DNA from: Linnemannia hyalina
Lineage: Eukaryota > Mortierellomycota > Mortierellomycetes > Mortierellales > Mortierellaceae
DNA: 64,000 nt
Reading direction: 5' to 3'
Assembly: GCA_019671135.1 (NCBI GenBank)
Contig: JAHRHY010000001.1
Location: 372,001-436,000 of the forward strand
Shown here: positions 45,580 through 57,248 of the stretch, one piece after another
How the letters are laid out: each line of letters starts with the position of its first letter
Numbering within the stretch: the stretch's first letter is position 1
Position numbers and translations under genes: made by a program
The notes under the pieces: model-generated
Told to the model about the DNA's origin: nothing
The model's database searches: none
The model's input: the letters and a program-made list of their open reading frames with translations, nothing else

Positions 45580-47006
45580 TTATTTCTTCCCAAATATTTT
45601 GGATATAAATCCCGTTTTCTTTTTCTCGCTCCCGGACCCTGATCCTGCAATGGGCTGGCTCGAAGGAGTAGAGTTGTTGGAGTTGGATTTGTTGGTGGCA
45701 GCCGGGGCGATGGCTTTATTAGGCGGTTTCTTTGTCCCGAATCCCTGTTTCCTCTTTTTGTAGCTACAAGGTGCAAACCAAAAAAGAGCTGGGTGTTAGA
45801 GACGCAGAGCAAACTTAGAGTTTTGTTTTGTGTGCGCGCGCTGTTATCACGTTCCGCAGAAGAACGTTATCCTTGGTACTGATGGCATGATGAGATGACC
45901 CCGATTCTGAGCAAATTGTAAAAGTTTGTCCTGTTACTTCTATCCCGTTCCCAATGGCTCGTTGCTTAAAACCGTACCTGTCAAGAAATGCGAGCTGGAT
46001 GCGATTGAGCGCACCTCGTCTGACTTTGCGGATATATGTAATGGCGTCCTATTGAAAAGGAATGAAAAAAGAAAAAAGGTTAATAAAAACATCTTCTTGA
46101 CAGCTACATTGGATCCAATGCCTCCAATTGATTTCGATCCGCAAAGCCCAGAATGAACTCCAACAGTAAGAAATATCCATTTCGAGACGTCAAAGGGCCC
46201 TGTCCCTGTCGTAAGCGCAGCGTTTCCTATGTCCTTACCAATGGATCCATGCCTCCTTCCACAAGCGCGATAGCCACGAGAACCTAACATGACATCAGCA
46301 AATAGAAAATGGACAAACGAATTAGCCATAACGAAAGTATGATAAAATGTTTGTTTTTTCTGCGCCAAGTCGCCAAGCATAATTCCCAAAAAGAGCGAGT
46401 AAGCCCTGTTAGTGTTGGTACAGGAAAGAAACCAAAAGGGTTTACGTACAGGTGCTCTTCCGATGCCAGAGACACAGTGGACGGCAATACAGCGATCCTT
46501 GTTGGGTGAATTGAAAAAGACGTCGTCGTTGAGATCTAACCAGCGCGCAACGACGTCCTTTGCGGGTGCAGTTCCGTCCTGGAATTTCCTATAGGGCGAT
46601 ACAAAAGCAAGATACGAGTTAGCTGATAATGCAGGAAGTATTGAGGTCGGGGCTGATAATATCCCATTGTCGGTACGAAGGGCTGTTGGGCGTTACTGTC
46701 CTTGCCAATTCGAACTGTTGGCGGCAAAAATGACTGGAAAAGAGAAACAGTTTTTTCCTCTTTCCTATTGCCATGACATCACCATAGAACAAAGAGGAGC
46801 GCTTACATGTTGTCATGGACAGCGATGCCAATGTCGCTGAGGGGTGTTGGGTCGTAGGGGCTTCCTTCACAGATGCGGACGAGGTCGGTGACGTTGTGTT
46901 CTTCGAGGACGGGGATGTAGGCCGGTAAGGTTGTGTCTGATGGACAGTCAAGGATCAGGAAGTTGAGAGGCCCGACCTGGATAGGGCTGATGCTGACTCG
47001 AGGCAT
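45580..47006 (-). CDS. PRL-type protein tyrosine phosphatase (PTP4A-like), without CAAX box
   Basis: Five exons in transcript order, 47006-46807, 46588-46450, 46283-46239, 46048-45978 and 45763-45580, give 212 aa. The N terminus (PLNFLILDCPSDTTLPAYIPVLEEHNVTDLVRICE) is PRL/CDC14-like. The general acid is D71 (FQDGTAPAKDVV). The P-loop is HCVSGIGRAP with C105 and R111; the Ala after Arg is a PRL hallmark. It continues EGGMDP and the RGAxNxxQLxFL-type helix. In animals PRLs bind CNNM magnesium transporters at the plasma membrane. Animal PRLs are about 173 aa and end in a prenylated CAAX box. This one instead has a Ser/Asn/Lys-rich extension ending ISKIFGKK with no cysteine near the end. Confidence 0.93.
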
Positions 47007-47872
47007 TACGAATCAGTTGATGGTAGCAGGAAGTTACTTGTGAGTGTGGAGGTGTGTGTGAGTATGTGTAGGTGTAAGTGTAGGTGTAAGTGTAAGTGTG
47101 TGTGTGTGTGTGTGGGTGTGAGTAAGAGAGGATGCTGTGGATGCAAGGAGGAGCAGGTGGAGTAAAGGGAGAAGAAAGAGGAGTAAAGAATAAAAGAGAG
47201 GGAAAACTGAGTCAAAATATTAAAAATCCTATGCCCATATTATAATATGTTCTGCTATTATTGCCTCCATTGCTTTGTTCAGTAATTGCCCTTCAAAAGA
47301 GAGGGAGTGGTTGTTAGCCCGAGATTTGTTTTTCTTTTTTCCTTCCTCGGCGACCGTTATTTTATTGGAGGGTGAAAGAGAGAGGCGCCGCCATTGTTCT
47401 TGAGCGTCCAAGTTCTTAATAAGAAAGTATGATATCACTTTTGATTGTGTCCAGCTCCACAACGAGCTGGGTTGCAGTGGACAGCACGAAGGAGGGAGGG
47501 AATACCGGTTGTTACTACGGGTAACCATGATCATGTCTATTACGCGTAGTAAGGCATGTTGACATGCTATGAAATGAGTATGATGCCATTTGTTTTCTTA
47601 CTTGTGTCCCCGCTGACATTGAATCAGGCTGTTGTCAGTTCTGTCTGTCACTCAGCAAGCCTGCCTCGTGAGGTACAAAATAATGCCTTTCTGCACCTTC
47701 TCTTCTGATCACCCTCACCCACATATAACTGAGTCCGCTCTCTTTCCTTTTCTCTCTTTCCTTTTCTCTCCTTGTCTCTGCTCCCTCCCCTCCTCTCTCC
47801 TTTTCATTCATTCCACATTCAAAACTCATTTCAACACTCCTCACTTCACTCGCATTCACACTCGAAACAAGA
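47007..47872. other. Divergent intergenic region between PRL and AIG1-like genes
   Basis: GT-rich repeats near 47040-47115 lie in the PRL leader. A CT/CA-rich leader (47700-47870) precedes the AIG1-like start. No gene is seen. Confidence 0.5.
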
Positions 47873-49630
47873 ATGTACCAACGACACTCGCAGACCCAGA
47901 CCCAGGCGCTGAACCTCCACAGAAATGCCACCACAACTGGTGCACCAGAAGCACCACGAGGGTATCAACACCGTCAACAACAGCAGCCCATGGAGCAACC
48001 TTCAATAGCCTCTGCACCACTACCACTACTCCAAGAACAACGAAGACACAGCTACCAGCAACAGCAGACACCCACATCAACACCAACACCACAACCACAC
48101 CCACCACCACCGCAAAAGGCAGAACACTATCCACCTCAACAGGCAGAGCACGACCCTTCTCAAACGACCCAACAGCATTACCCAGCGCAACCATACCAAC
48201 ACCAGCAGCGGCAGCAGCAACAGGAGCAGGAGCCAGCTAGCCCTCCAGTGGCTCGCGAGTTCACTATTGTTGCCCTGGGGAAAAGTGGAGAAGGTATGAT
48301 AGCTATCACCTATATTTGGTGGCACCACGGCACTCTCCAGAACTATTTTCCGTCAAAGCGAAGCCCAATCGAAAGAAAGCCTTCCTACCTCCAACCAACC
48401 GCCTTTCGCTCTATATGGCCATGTCACACACACTCACTCTTCCTCTCACACCTTTTCTTTTTTCTGCTGTACCTTCTCATAGGAAAGAGCACACTGCTGA
48501 ATTCGATCCTCGGCCGAGAAATCTTCCTGGCAAAGGCTTCGGTCAGTGAGGTGACCCAGCATGTGGACAAGGCAACCAACCACTTCCTCAACATCCCTTC
48601 CAACCCAGTCATGCACTGTATTGACACTCCTTCCTTCAATGGCAAGCTGCATGATCCCCACCGTGTCAACGAGCTTGGTGCTCTTCTTACTAAGGTTGCC
48701 GCCGGTGTTGATGCCTTCCTCTTCACCGTCAAGTGTACACGCTATCGGTAAAAGAGCCTCTTTTTAGTTCCTTCTTTTCTTCGATAAGTTTATTTTTACA
48801 ACTCACACCACACCGAGGCGTTATTGTTATGATCTCATCTCTGGAGGATCTGCGGCAATGGATTTGCGGAGTGGCTGTAATGCGATGATATGAAGAGCGC
48901 CGCAATGCCATTTCTTCTTTATTTTCAATTCATCTTCCTACCCCCTTACCCCTTCACCTGCATGAAATGCGAACATTTTTGTTTTTTGTCAATCTTGGCT
49001 ATACTTGACATCATCACACTGAGCCTAACTAAACTTCTATTCATATCACCCCGACATAGCTTCGATTCAACGTTCTATCAAACCCTGTTGACCTACCAAA
49101 GCCTCCTCACCCCGGCCTTCTGGTCAAAGCTCATCCTCGTTTTCACCCACGCAACCCCGGAACTCCTCCCCTCCACCAACCCCGAATCCCGACTCCCGCT
49201 CATGGCCTGGGCTCGCGAAATTCAAGAAAAGTTTAAGCTCCCCGCGGCCCCCAAAGTCATTTTCGCAATGGATTTCGCCCGGTTCCCATACCCTTCAGGA
49301 GGAGCACAGGATTTCTGGGAGAAATTGATGGAATTGGATGCGAATACGGAACCCTATTGTCATCGGCCGTTCTTGGAGAGTTTTGGGAATGGGATTGCGG
49401 TGGAGGGGTACGTGCAAAGGATTAAAGGGCATCTGGCGGTGTTTGAGCCGAGGTTCTTTGAGAACCAGGCTGAGGGGCAGTATCAGGAGCATAAGCAGGC
49501 GTTATTGAAGAAGCGGGGGACGGAGGGAGGTCGTGTAGGGGGAGAGAGAGGAGGTGGAATTAGTAGTGGATGGAGGTTTGGTTTGTTCCGAAAGTCTACT
49601 CAGGCCACCGCTCGTCCCGGCATGATTTGA
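47873..49630 (+). CDS. AIG1/GIMAP-like GTPase with Gln/Pro-rich N terminus
   Basis: Exons 47873-48293, 48483-48747 and 49060-49630 give 418 aa. About 130 residues of Gln/Pro/His-rich sequence precede a G domain. The P-loop GKSGEGKS (136-143) is split by the first intron. TLLNSILG, the switch region with ASVSEVTQHVDKA, and the G3 position DTPS (188-191) follow, then a helical region FYQTLLTYQSLLTPAFWSKLILVFTHATPEL, where THA-type replaces the G4 box. This is the layout of AIG1-type (TRAFAC, septin-related) GTPases known as GIMAPs in animals and defence proteins in plants, and found in several fungi. Oddities are the missing glycine in G3 (DTPS rather than DTPG) and a poor G4, so nucleotide cycling may differ. 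The tail is basic and Gly-rich. Confidence 0.78.
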
Positions 49631-50032
49631 GTTCCTACTCGTGTTTTTACCTTGTGCATCTCAGGTAAACTTTTGTTGAGGGCAAACAAAAAGAATCAAC
49701 AACCTAGACAAAAAGCAACATTCTTTTTCCTTTCTTCCTTCTCCCACTTTTCTTTTCCTGCACATTGCACAGCACATAAAAATATTATCAAACATAATAA
49801 TCCCATTGCGGACGAAATTAGTCGAGAGGGGGGGGGGGAAGTTTTTTTTTGAGATGACAAGTCTTGTAACCCGCCTCGCGTTGAGGAAAAACTGTCAAGC
49901 AATTACATATGCATTTTTTTTTTTTTTTTAGTTTGTTGAAAAATGCGTTGTGGTGAATAAAAAAAAGGCGATCTAATAGTAGTAGGGAAGGGAAGGGAAG
50001 GGGTCGTACTGGGAACTGGTTGGTTATTTTTT
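49631..50032. other. Convergent 3' intergenic region
   Basis: A G run (about 49829-49838) and a T run (about 49915-49929) lie between two convergent stop codons. No gene is seen. Confidence 0.5.
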
Positions 50033-51218
50033 TTACAGGAGCGAGGACTCGTAGAAGGCAGTCTCTTCATCATCAGCGCCATGTCTCTGCTGCTGTCTCT
50101 GCTGCTGATGGTACTGCTGTTGCTGCTGCTGTTGTTGAGGTGGAGGACGAGCACCCAACCGAGCAGGTGGAGAAGGATGACCTCCACTATTGCTGGGAAC
50201 TCCAGCGGGCGCGATACGGGGCGAGGGGGCGCCAAAGACCGCCTGCTCTACGTGAACAGGAGAAAGCTGCTTCAATTGCTGGGCCTGTGGTGGCGAGTTA
50301 TGCTGCTGATGCCGAGGGGACGTTGGTGAGGAGGCCTGGTAAGAATGGTTGTCGACGGCTGCGAGGACGTCATCGAAAAAGTTGTCGCTTTGGGATGTAG
50401 AGGAGGCTTGAGGGGGAGGAGGAGGAGGAGCCACAAATCCGCGAGAGGGCGATCCGGCATGGACGGGGCTCTGTTGAGACTGTTGTTGGTAGTGGCTCGA
50501 GGGAGAGTTATAAGCCTGGGTTGGAGAGCGGATAGGCGAGAGGGTAGATTCTCCGGCAGCACGGGAAGCAGCGGTAGGGCTGGACGTGTTGATCATGGCG
50601 AGGCGAGAGTGAGCAGAGGAAGGAGAGGGAACTTCGGTCTCCATGAGTCGTAATTTGATGTCTTCCTCCTCGGCCTCTTCGTATTCGTAGTCTTCGTCTT
50701 CTTCGTCTTCGTCGTCGCCGCTGTGGTACATCTGCTGTTGGGCCTTTTGATGTTGGTGAGTGGGGGCGGTGGTGGTGCCGGGGACGACGATAGGGCCGGA
50801 AATTGGGACGCCAGTGAACTTGACAGACTTCTTGCGCTCAATCTTGGGACCTCCAGTGCTGGCAGGGGCTTCTTCCTTGCCCTGCTGCTGCTGAACCTGT
50901 GTGGCGCCGACGGAGGCTGGGATAGTAGGAACGGGAGTTCTTCTGTCATCATCCGATTCAGACTCGTCATCTTCATCATCGCCAGGAGTATGGACATAGG
51001 CACCAAAGATGGTGTCGCGGTATCCGTTGTAGACAGGGACACCATCGTCATCGACCTCGGTCTTGTCATCATACAGTGTGGGGTTGAAGGGGTGGGCTCC
51101 TGGTGCGGGGTCAGCGGCGGGGGCAGAGGAGGTCGTGGCAGCGATAGCCTGAGGAGGAGGAACGGCCTGGTGTTGGACCTGAAGAGGTTGAACTGGCGAA
51201 AGAGGTTGCTGTTGTTGT

Positions 51219-51259
<41 letters not shown>

Positions 51260-52981
51260 TTCTTGCAGGAGCTTCTGCTGTTGTTGACGCTGGAGAGCAC
51301 GCTGCTGCTGTTCATACTGGTGCTGCTGAACATCCAAGGGCTGCATCTCAATAGCACGGATCATGGGGCTTTGGTTGCGGGGGGAAGGGCTCATCTGGTT
51401 CTGGTTCGGCAACTGGCGATGGGCCATTGAGGGCGAGTTCGATCCACCATGGTGGGCATGAGCCGCCGCAATACCTCCAGCCGCCGCTGCCATCAACTCA
51501 CGATCCTGGAAGGGATTACCCTGTTGCTGTTGAAGAGGAGACCCGGGCAAGTTGTTCTGGCGAGGACCATTACTGTTCAAGGACCGAGACGAAGACGAGT
51601 GGTGAAGAGGTCCTCCTCCTCCCTGCATCATTGCATTCGAGTTGTTGCGCTGAACCGGTCCATTACCGCCGCCATAGTTGTTGTGTCCTTGCATCATACG
51701 AGCCTGCTGGTTAGGATCATAAGCCGACTCGAGCTCAGATTCAAAAGAGTCGCGGTTGTTATGCTCGAAGGGGCTCTGGCTACGCTGCTGCTGCATTCCA
51801 GGATGACCGTTGGGCATTCCGTAGGGCTGTTGTTGACGAAGAGGAGGTCCCTGGTTGAGTTGAGGGGGCGAGTAAGCCTGGTGCTGGTCGCGAGGGGAGA
51901 GGGATCGCGCCATTCCGGGGGAATTAGGTCCACCGGGAGATCCTCTCATCATTGTCGAACCCTCAGACCCACCCTCAAAGGGGTTCCTGCCATTGTTGTT
52001 GTTAGGACCACCGGGGCTGCCAAGATGTTGCATCTGGTGTTGAGACCGAGGGCTTCCAAACTCGTTGCTATGGTTACGCTGGAATTCATTCGAACGCGGA
52101 ACAGGGCCGCCCAAAGGGATAGGAATCATTCCTCCATCATGTCCATGTCCAGGAGGTCCAGAAGGAGGAGGCCCAGAACGAGCAACAGGACCAGACCCAC
52201 CCTGGGGTTCATGCATGCTCTCTTTGGTATCATCCAACCGAGTATGCTGGCTGCGTTCACGGGCCAGACGGCGGTGTCTAAAGAAGAAAATTGCGGCGAT
52301 GAGGAGGAAGAAGGCGACGACGCCTCCAATGATCCCGCCCAAGGCTCCACTCGAAAGCCCACCACTTCCTTCTCCCTTGCTCTCCCCGTTAGAGCCGGAG
52401 GTGCCTGTTGTGGATGGGAGGGTGACGGAAGTCCCGGTGGAGGTGGGGGCGCGTGTTGCTGCGGTGGTGGTGGTGACTATACCACCGGAGATGTTGAATT
52501 GTCCTGAGCTGATGCCCTTCAATTCGTCCTTTCCGTTATAGTCGCAGAGGTAACTATGCTGTTTCGCCACGAAAAAGAAGACATCGCCCGTTAATAAACC
52601 GCGTAAAATACGTAACCTTCACTCTCTCTGCATCTAAACTTTCCTCTGTTCATTTCTAGTCCAACTCACCAATCCACCAGTAGCGACAGTAGGCACATTA
52701 ACCCGAACGGTCAAGAGTGTCTGCGAGACATTCGCCTGGACAAGGTACGTTTGTCCCGTCAGGGCACGGAGGACCAAGTTAAAGGGGGCAGTGTTATTAA
52801 TAGTGCCCACAGGCGGGTCCACAATGCTCCAGTTGAGGGTCATGGGGTCACCAGGATTGACACTGGGTAGTTGAGTCTTGGCGAATACGATGTTGGCAGA
52901 GGCGGTGTTGGTCCAGGAGAGGGCCGACATGGTGGCCAGCACGGCTACTGTGGCCAGCTTATTTGAGGTGAGGGGGTGCAT
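50033..52981 (-). CDS. Single-pass cell-surface protein with Kre9/KNH-like ectodomain and polyQ cytosolic tail
   Basis: Exons 52981-52670 and 52558-50033 give 945 aa. A signal peptide (about 1-29, ending TASA) leads to an Ig-like Kre9/KNH-type domain (about 30-130) with NPGDPMTLNWSI and FNLVLRALTGQ, closing with HSYLCDYNG after the splice. A Ser/Thr-rich stalk (131-174) suits O-mannosylation. One membrane helix at about 175-197 (GALGGIIGGVVAFFLLIAAIFFF) is followed by basic RHRR. The ~745-residue tail is Gln/Pro/Gly/Ser-rich with a run of 21 glutamines, acidic patches and several PPP runs. Yeast Kre9 and Knh1 are small secreted glucan-synthesis proteins. Joining that domain to a membrane anchor and a huge tail resembles wall sensors. 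The start could be 53035, in frame. Confidence 0.82.
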
Positions 52982-55900
52982 CGTGTGTGTGTGTATGCTG
53001 TTTGTGGGTGAGGGAGATGGGTTCAAGATTGTCACTCCTTTTCTACTCGGGTTCTAGGGCGGTCTGTTTGGATAGGAAATTGAGATAGAGGTTAGAGGGG
53101 ATTTTGGTACATAGTCACAAACACGTTCACTTGCTCCACTCAAAAGGACGCTCTTTGTCCTCTTCTCTCGCTGTTAGGCTTGCTCTGAGCTCTCAACAGA
53201 ACCACTCCAACGGAAAAATCGCAACCACCAACAGAAGAGTTGAAAAAAAAGGATATGAGCATCGATAGGGGATCGATGGTGAAAACAAACGAACCAAGAG
53301 ATGGAGGTGTCAACCGTTGCAGTAGGAAACATGCTGTGGTGGGGTGGACCTTCCTTCCTCTCAACAGGTGATGGGAAGAGATACAAATTAAACGAGACAT
53401 CCATTCGCGATTGGTTCTTTTCTTTCAGGGACAGGGAAGGCCCCTGTGTCCTTCTCGCCCTTCGATATAACTCATTCTCTGTCCTCCCCTTCATGTATTA
53501 TCCCCACTTTGTCTCGCATGGTGCTAAAAACCAATTTGACGGTCTGGCACTCTCACTTCTTCATCATATGGCCCAGAGATGAAAGGATTGCGCCAGCCAG
53601 AAGTAAAGCAATGTGTGTATCTATTGCCCAACATTAATGGAGAGCATTGTATGTGGTCGGGTTGGGTATGTGGCCGTTGTGTCTGCCGATGTGTTTTTTT
53701 TTTTGTTGCTGATATTATTGTAGTTTATCAACCGTGGAGGTCGAGGAGTCTATCTGAACACCCGCAACGTCTTTTCTCTCGAGATGAACGTTGGTGGGAG
53801 GTCGCTACTGTTGCTGAGGTTCATCACCGACCGCCTTTGCTCTCTCTCCCATCTTCCATTCCCCTCGTGTCAACTTTGTTCCTTACCAAGAGGGTGAAGG
53901 CACACAGTCCAAAATAAATGAACGCTCTTTTTTTTTCCCCCGCTAGTGCTAATTATCCTTGATGTTTGTAGTTGCCTTGATGGTGAAAGTGAAGGAAGGA
54001 AGGGGTACCTTAGGCTGTTTTAATGTGCCCCTTGTTTGGTGTGTCGTTGCAACGGAAAGAGGGTGAGGTGTTGTCGCTTGCTGAAGGGAAGTGGGTGCCG
54101 AGGGTAAGTGGAGAGTAAGGAGGGAGAGTGATGGATGATGGTGCAGTTGATGCTTGTGAAGGAGTTCTTGCTGGATAGAAGGAGAAGAGAAGAGTGTCCA
54201 AGCAATAATGATGGTAAGGCGTGTGTCCAGGAAGGAAGGGAAGGGGGAGTGATGGGTGAGGAGGAAAGGGAAAGGGAAAGGGGAAAAAAGGAAAAAAAGA
54301 AAAGAGAGGAAGAGGAAGAGGAAGAAAGAAAGAAAAGGAGCGATGAAGTGTTAGAGAGGATAAACCTACAAGGCTTCTTGTTGTTATGTTGTCAACTTGT
54401 CATACCAAAGCAGCTGAAATGAATCTCCAGGGGGAACCTTGCTTTTTTTTTTTACCTGTCTTTCTGCTTTCAATTATTTCCCTCGGTCTATCTGGCTACC
54501 ATGTCTTTCTACGATGTCGTGTGTGTGAGCAAGCAGGTAATCCATCTACTCGCTCTCTTTGCTCCCAAAGAAAGAAAAAAAGGTTCATCCTTAGTAGACT
54601 ACATGGTAGTCTAGTTTCTGGTTCCTATCCAGAAGGACCTGACTCCGAGTCTCTAAAATATCCGGCAATATTACTAGACCCGTCTAGCTTCAGTGTTTGT
54701 TTCGAATCCAAGGAACATCCATCTCTTCCTCAACCTCTCACAACCTAGAATCGCAAGCGCGCTTTCGTTATTGCATCGACAACAACAATAACACAACAAC
54801 AACAACAACAACATACCCTTCGTCCTATCTCGCTCTTCCCTTTGTCCAACTTCCACTGTGGCTAAATTCCTGGGCAAGCGCCAGTCCAGTCCATTTTACC
54901 CTGCCTCTCTACAACCTGCGGGGCGTTTGCCTAATAAAACAAAATATTTATTTCATTTTCCACAGCCGAACAAGTCAAGGCTGTTGCTGTCGTCTCCCTC
55001 TTGTCCATTAAGTCTGTGCGACGAGGGAGGAAGAGAGAACTATTACATACTTTCATGGGTCTTGGGCTGGGCGCACAATCAAATCAATGGTTGTACAATT
55101 CATATCTTCATTTATTATTTTGTGGGCGTCGAGTAAGGATACACTTCACGCGGTACTTTTGACTGTACCTTTTCTTCTTCTCTTTGTTGTCTTCTCTGAG
55201 TGTCAACAATAATTGTGCTCACTACTTACACCACATACCTCTATCGCTGCCCCTGCCGGTCGTTATTTATCTACATTCCTCTCTCTCTTCCTGTACCCTT
55301 TATATATGTATATTCTTGCCAGTCAAGTTAGAGAAGGCCCTTGGAATAGGGTTCCACAGGAGCTGATGACATAGATGAGACACACAACAACACGAGGCTA
55401 ACAAACGAGCAAAGAAAGCAAAGAAAGACGTCAGAGATGGATGAGCCCATTAGTACAAGTGAAAGCTACAGAGGATATGAACAAAAGAAGAGCATTTTCC
55501 AGGTCCCCGGGAAGGACTGATGTTCGAGAGGATGGAGGTGGTGATGTATGCAGCACCCCTCATACGATGGGGCGAGTGAGTAGTAAATTAACATTATTGT
55601 GTATGCACCCCCGAAATGATTTGCTGTGATTCATTTTCATCAAACCCAGATCCTATTTCTGATCGCAGTACGTGAGATGGACAGATGGTTTAAAAAAAGA
55701 CAGGGGTGGGGCAAGGACAACATCTTCTTCTTGGGCTGCTGGACAACCACCGTACGGTGAAGCACCATGATTTGCTCACCATGTAGATGACGATGGTAAC
55801 TGTCAAAAGACATAAAGGCTAGGGCAAGTGGTTCGCTCTTTGCTCATCCACTCAGGGGCTGTCTGCGACAGGAGATCCCTGCAACGCCCAAACGTCTATT

Positions 55901-57248
55901 TATTTCATACTCGGGAGAGTACCCTTCTTTTTTACGCCCAACATTTCAAAGGAAAGGGCATGCACCATGCAGTACGCTGATCATCACATCACATCACCTC
56001 TTCCTCTCTCGACCAAACTCCCACGAAGACAAACAGTTTATTAAGGGACACACATCTGACGCGTGTTGTAGGATCTTGCTTCTCTTTTTTTTTTTTGGCG
56101 GCCACTATCCCGTCATGGCGTGGGACCACAGCTGTCAATAATAATGGGCTTCTGGCCCCAACTCCTTGCTTTTGTCAACATGTAGGATGTTGATGACCGA
56201 TTTCATCCATCATCCCTTGTTACCTCACTCCACCCAACATCGCTTTCTTTTCACGCCTTCGCTTTCTTTTGTGTCCCTCTATGCACGCTCTTTAAGATGT
56301 CTGGGTTGGCCTTTGGTGTCACAGGGATCTTCATATTTCCTTTCTCCCTTCTTTCCCATTCAAAATACGTGTTTCCTGTTACTGGATGGTGATTGTATGA
56401 GACTTTTGGCAAAGTTCGACATGATAAAAGACATGAAAAGGGTTGTGTACAGTACATATATAAACCAACATCCAACCACTCCCCATCTCTCATACACTCT
56501 TTAACACATACACACCAGCTCCCTCTGTCTCTCTTCCCAACGTAACAACATCCACCTCAACCATGAAGCTCGCGTAACCGTCCTCCATGATCGTCTTACT
56601 TGCCATCTGCGCCATCGTTGTGGCTGTTCCTACTCCTGCTCCATCCTCCTGATAAACAAATGTCGCGCCTCCATCATGCAAGTACCACAGGCACAAATCA
56701 ATTCTTCTTCTATTTCTTCTATCACTGTCCTTCCGCGGTGGATGCACCATTCACCCATGATGAGGCAGTGCCAATGTTCCATGGTAATGATTCACTGCCA
56801 CACGTTTTCTTCTTTGTTATTTTCCTCACACCAACAACTTGCATCTCTTTTGACTTGCATCTCTTCTCCTCCTATTACTCTCATCCCCTGCCGTCATCAC
56901 CAATTCACATTCTTCCACTCCTCGATCTCCAGCTCATTCCTTTACGCGTTACTAACGGAACAAATTCACGTCAGAACGCCAACAACAGGTACGCGCCTTT
57001 ACCTCTATTACCTCTCACAACAGCGCGTCGTGTACCCTAACAAACACTAATACACTCTCATACTCAACTTAGGCGCCTGACCTTTACCAAGTGAGACTTC
57101 ACCGGCCTCATATCTCCGCTCCACGTATAACAACTACTACTCCTCGGTATGTTCAATCTAGGCTATTTGGGCGTGTGATTCGATGCCTCTGTCTTTGGAC
57201 TCCTTCTTCTAACGAAGATACCTTCTTCCCCCTATAGTCTCTGCAAAT
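52982..57248. other. Gene-poor region of about 4.3 kb between the cell-surface gene and the NLR gene
   Basis: No supported gene apart from the small remnant at 56563-56652. The sequence is a mix of CT-rich and GA-rich blocks. Short repeats include CAA units near 54780-54812 and CACAT units near 55983. A TATA-like TACATATATAAACC stands at 56453-56466. CTATAG just before 57239 looks like a splice acceptor for an intron in the NLR leader, with a possible donor (GGTACG) near 56990. Confidence 0.45.
56563..56652 (+). pseudogene. Possible decayed small secreted-protein start
   Basis: An ATG at 56563 reads MKLA, then an in-frame TAA. The same frame continues PSSMIVLLAICAIVVAVPTPAPSS and stops at 56652. 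The hydrophobic core with a VPTPAPSS end is a fungal secretion signal. A TATA-like element lies about 100 bp upstream. Either the TAA disables an old signal peptide, or GTAACC at 56574 acts as a splice donor, or the inner ATG at 56587 is used and the rest lies on a later exon I cannot find. Confidence 0.3.

Noticed and set aside
50723..51430. Plus-strand open frame rich in Leu opposite the Kre9-like gene
   Set aside because: A shadow of the polyQ-coding CAG/CTG tract on the other strand.
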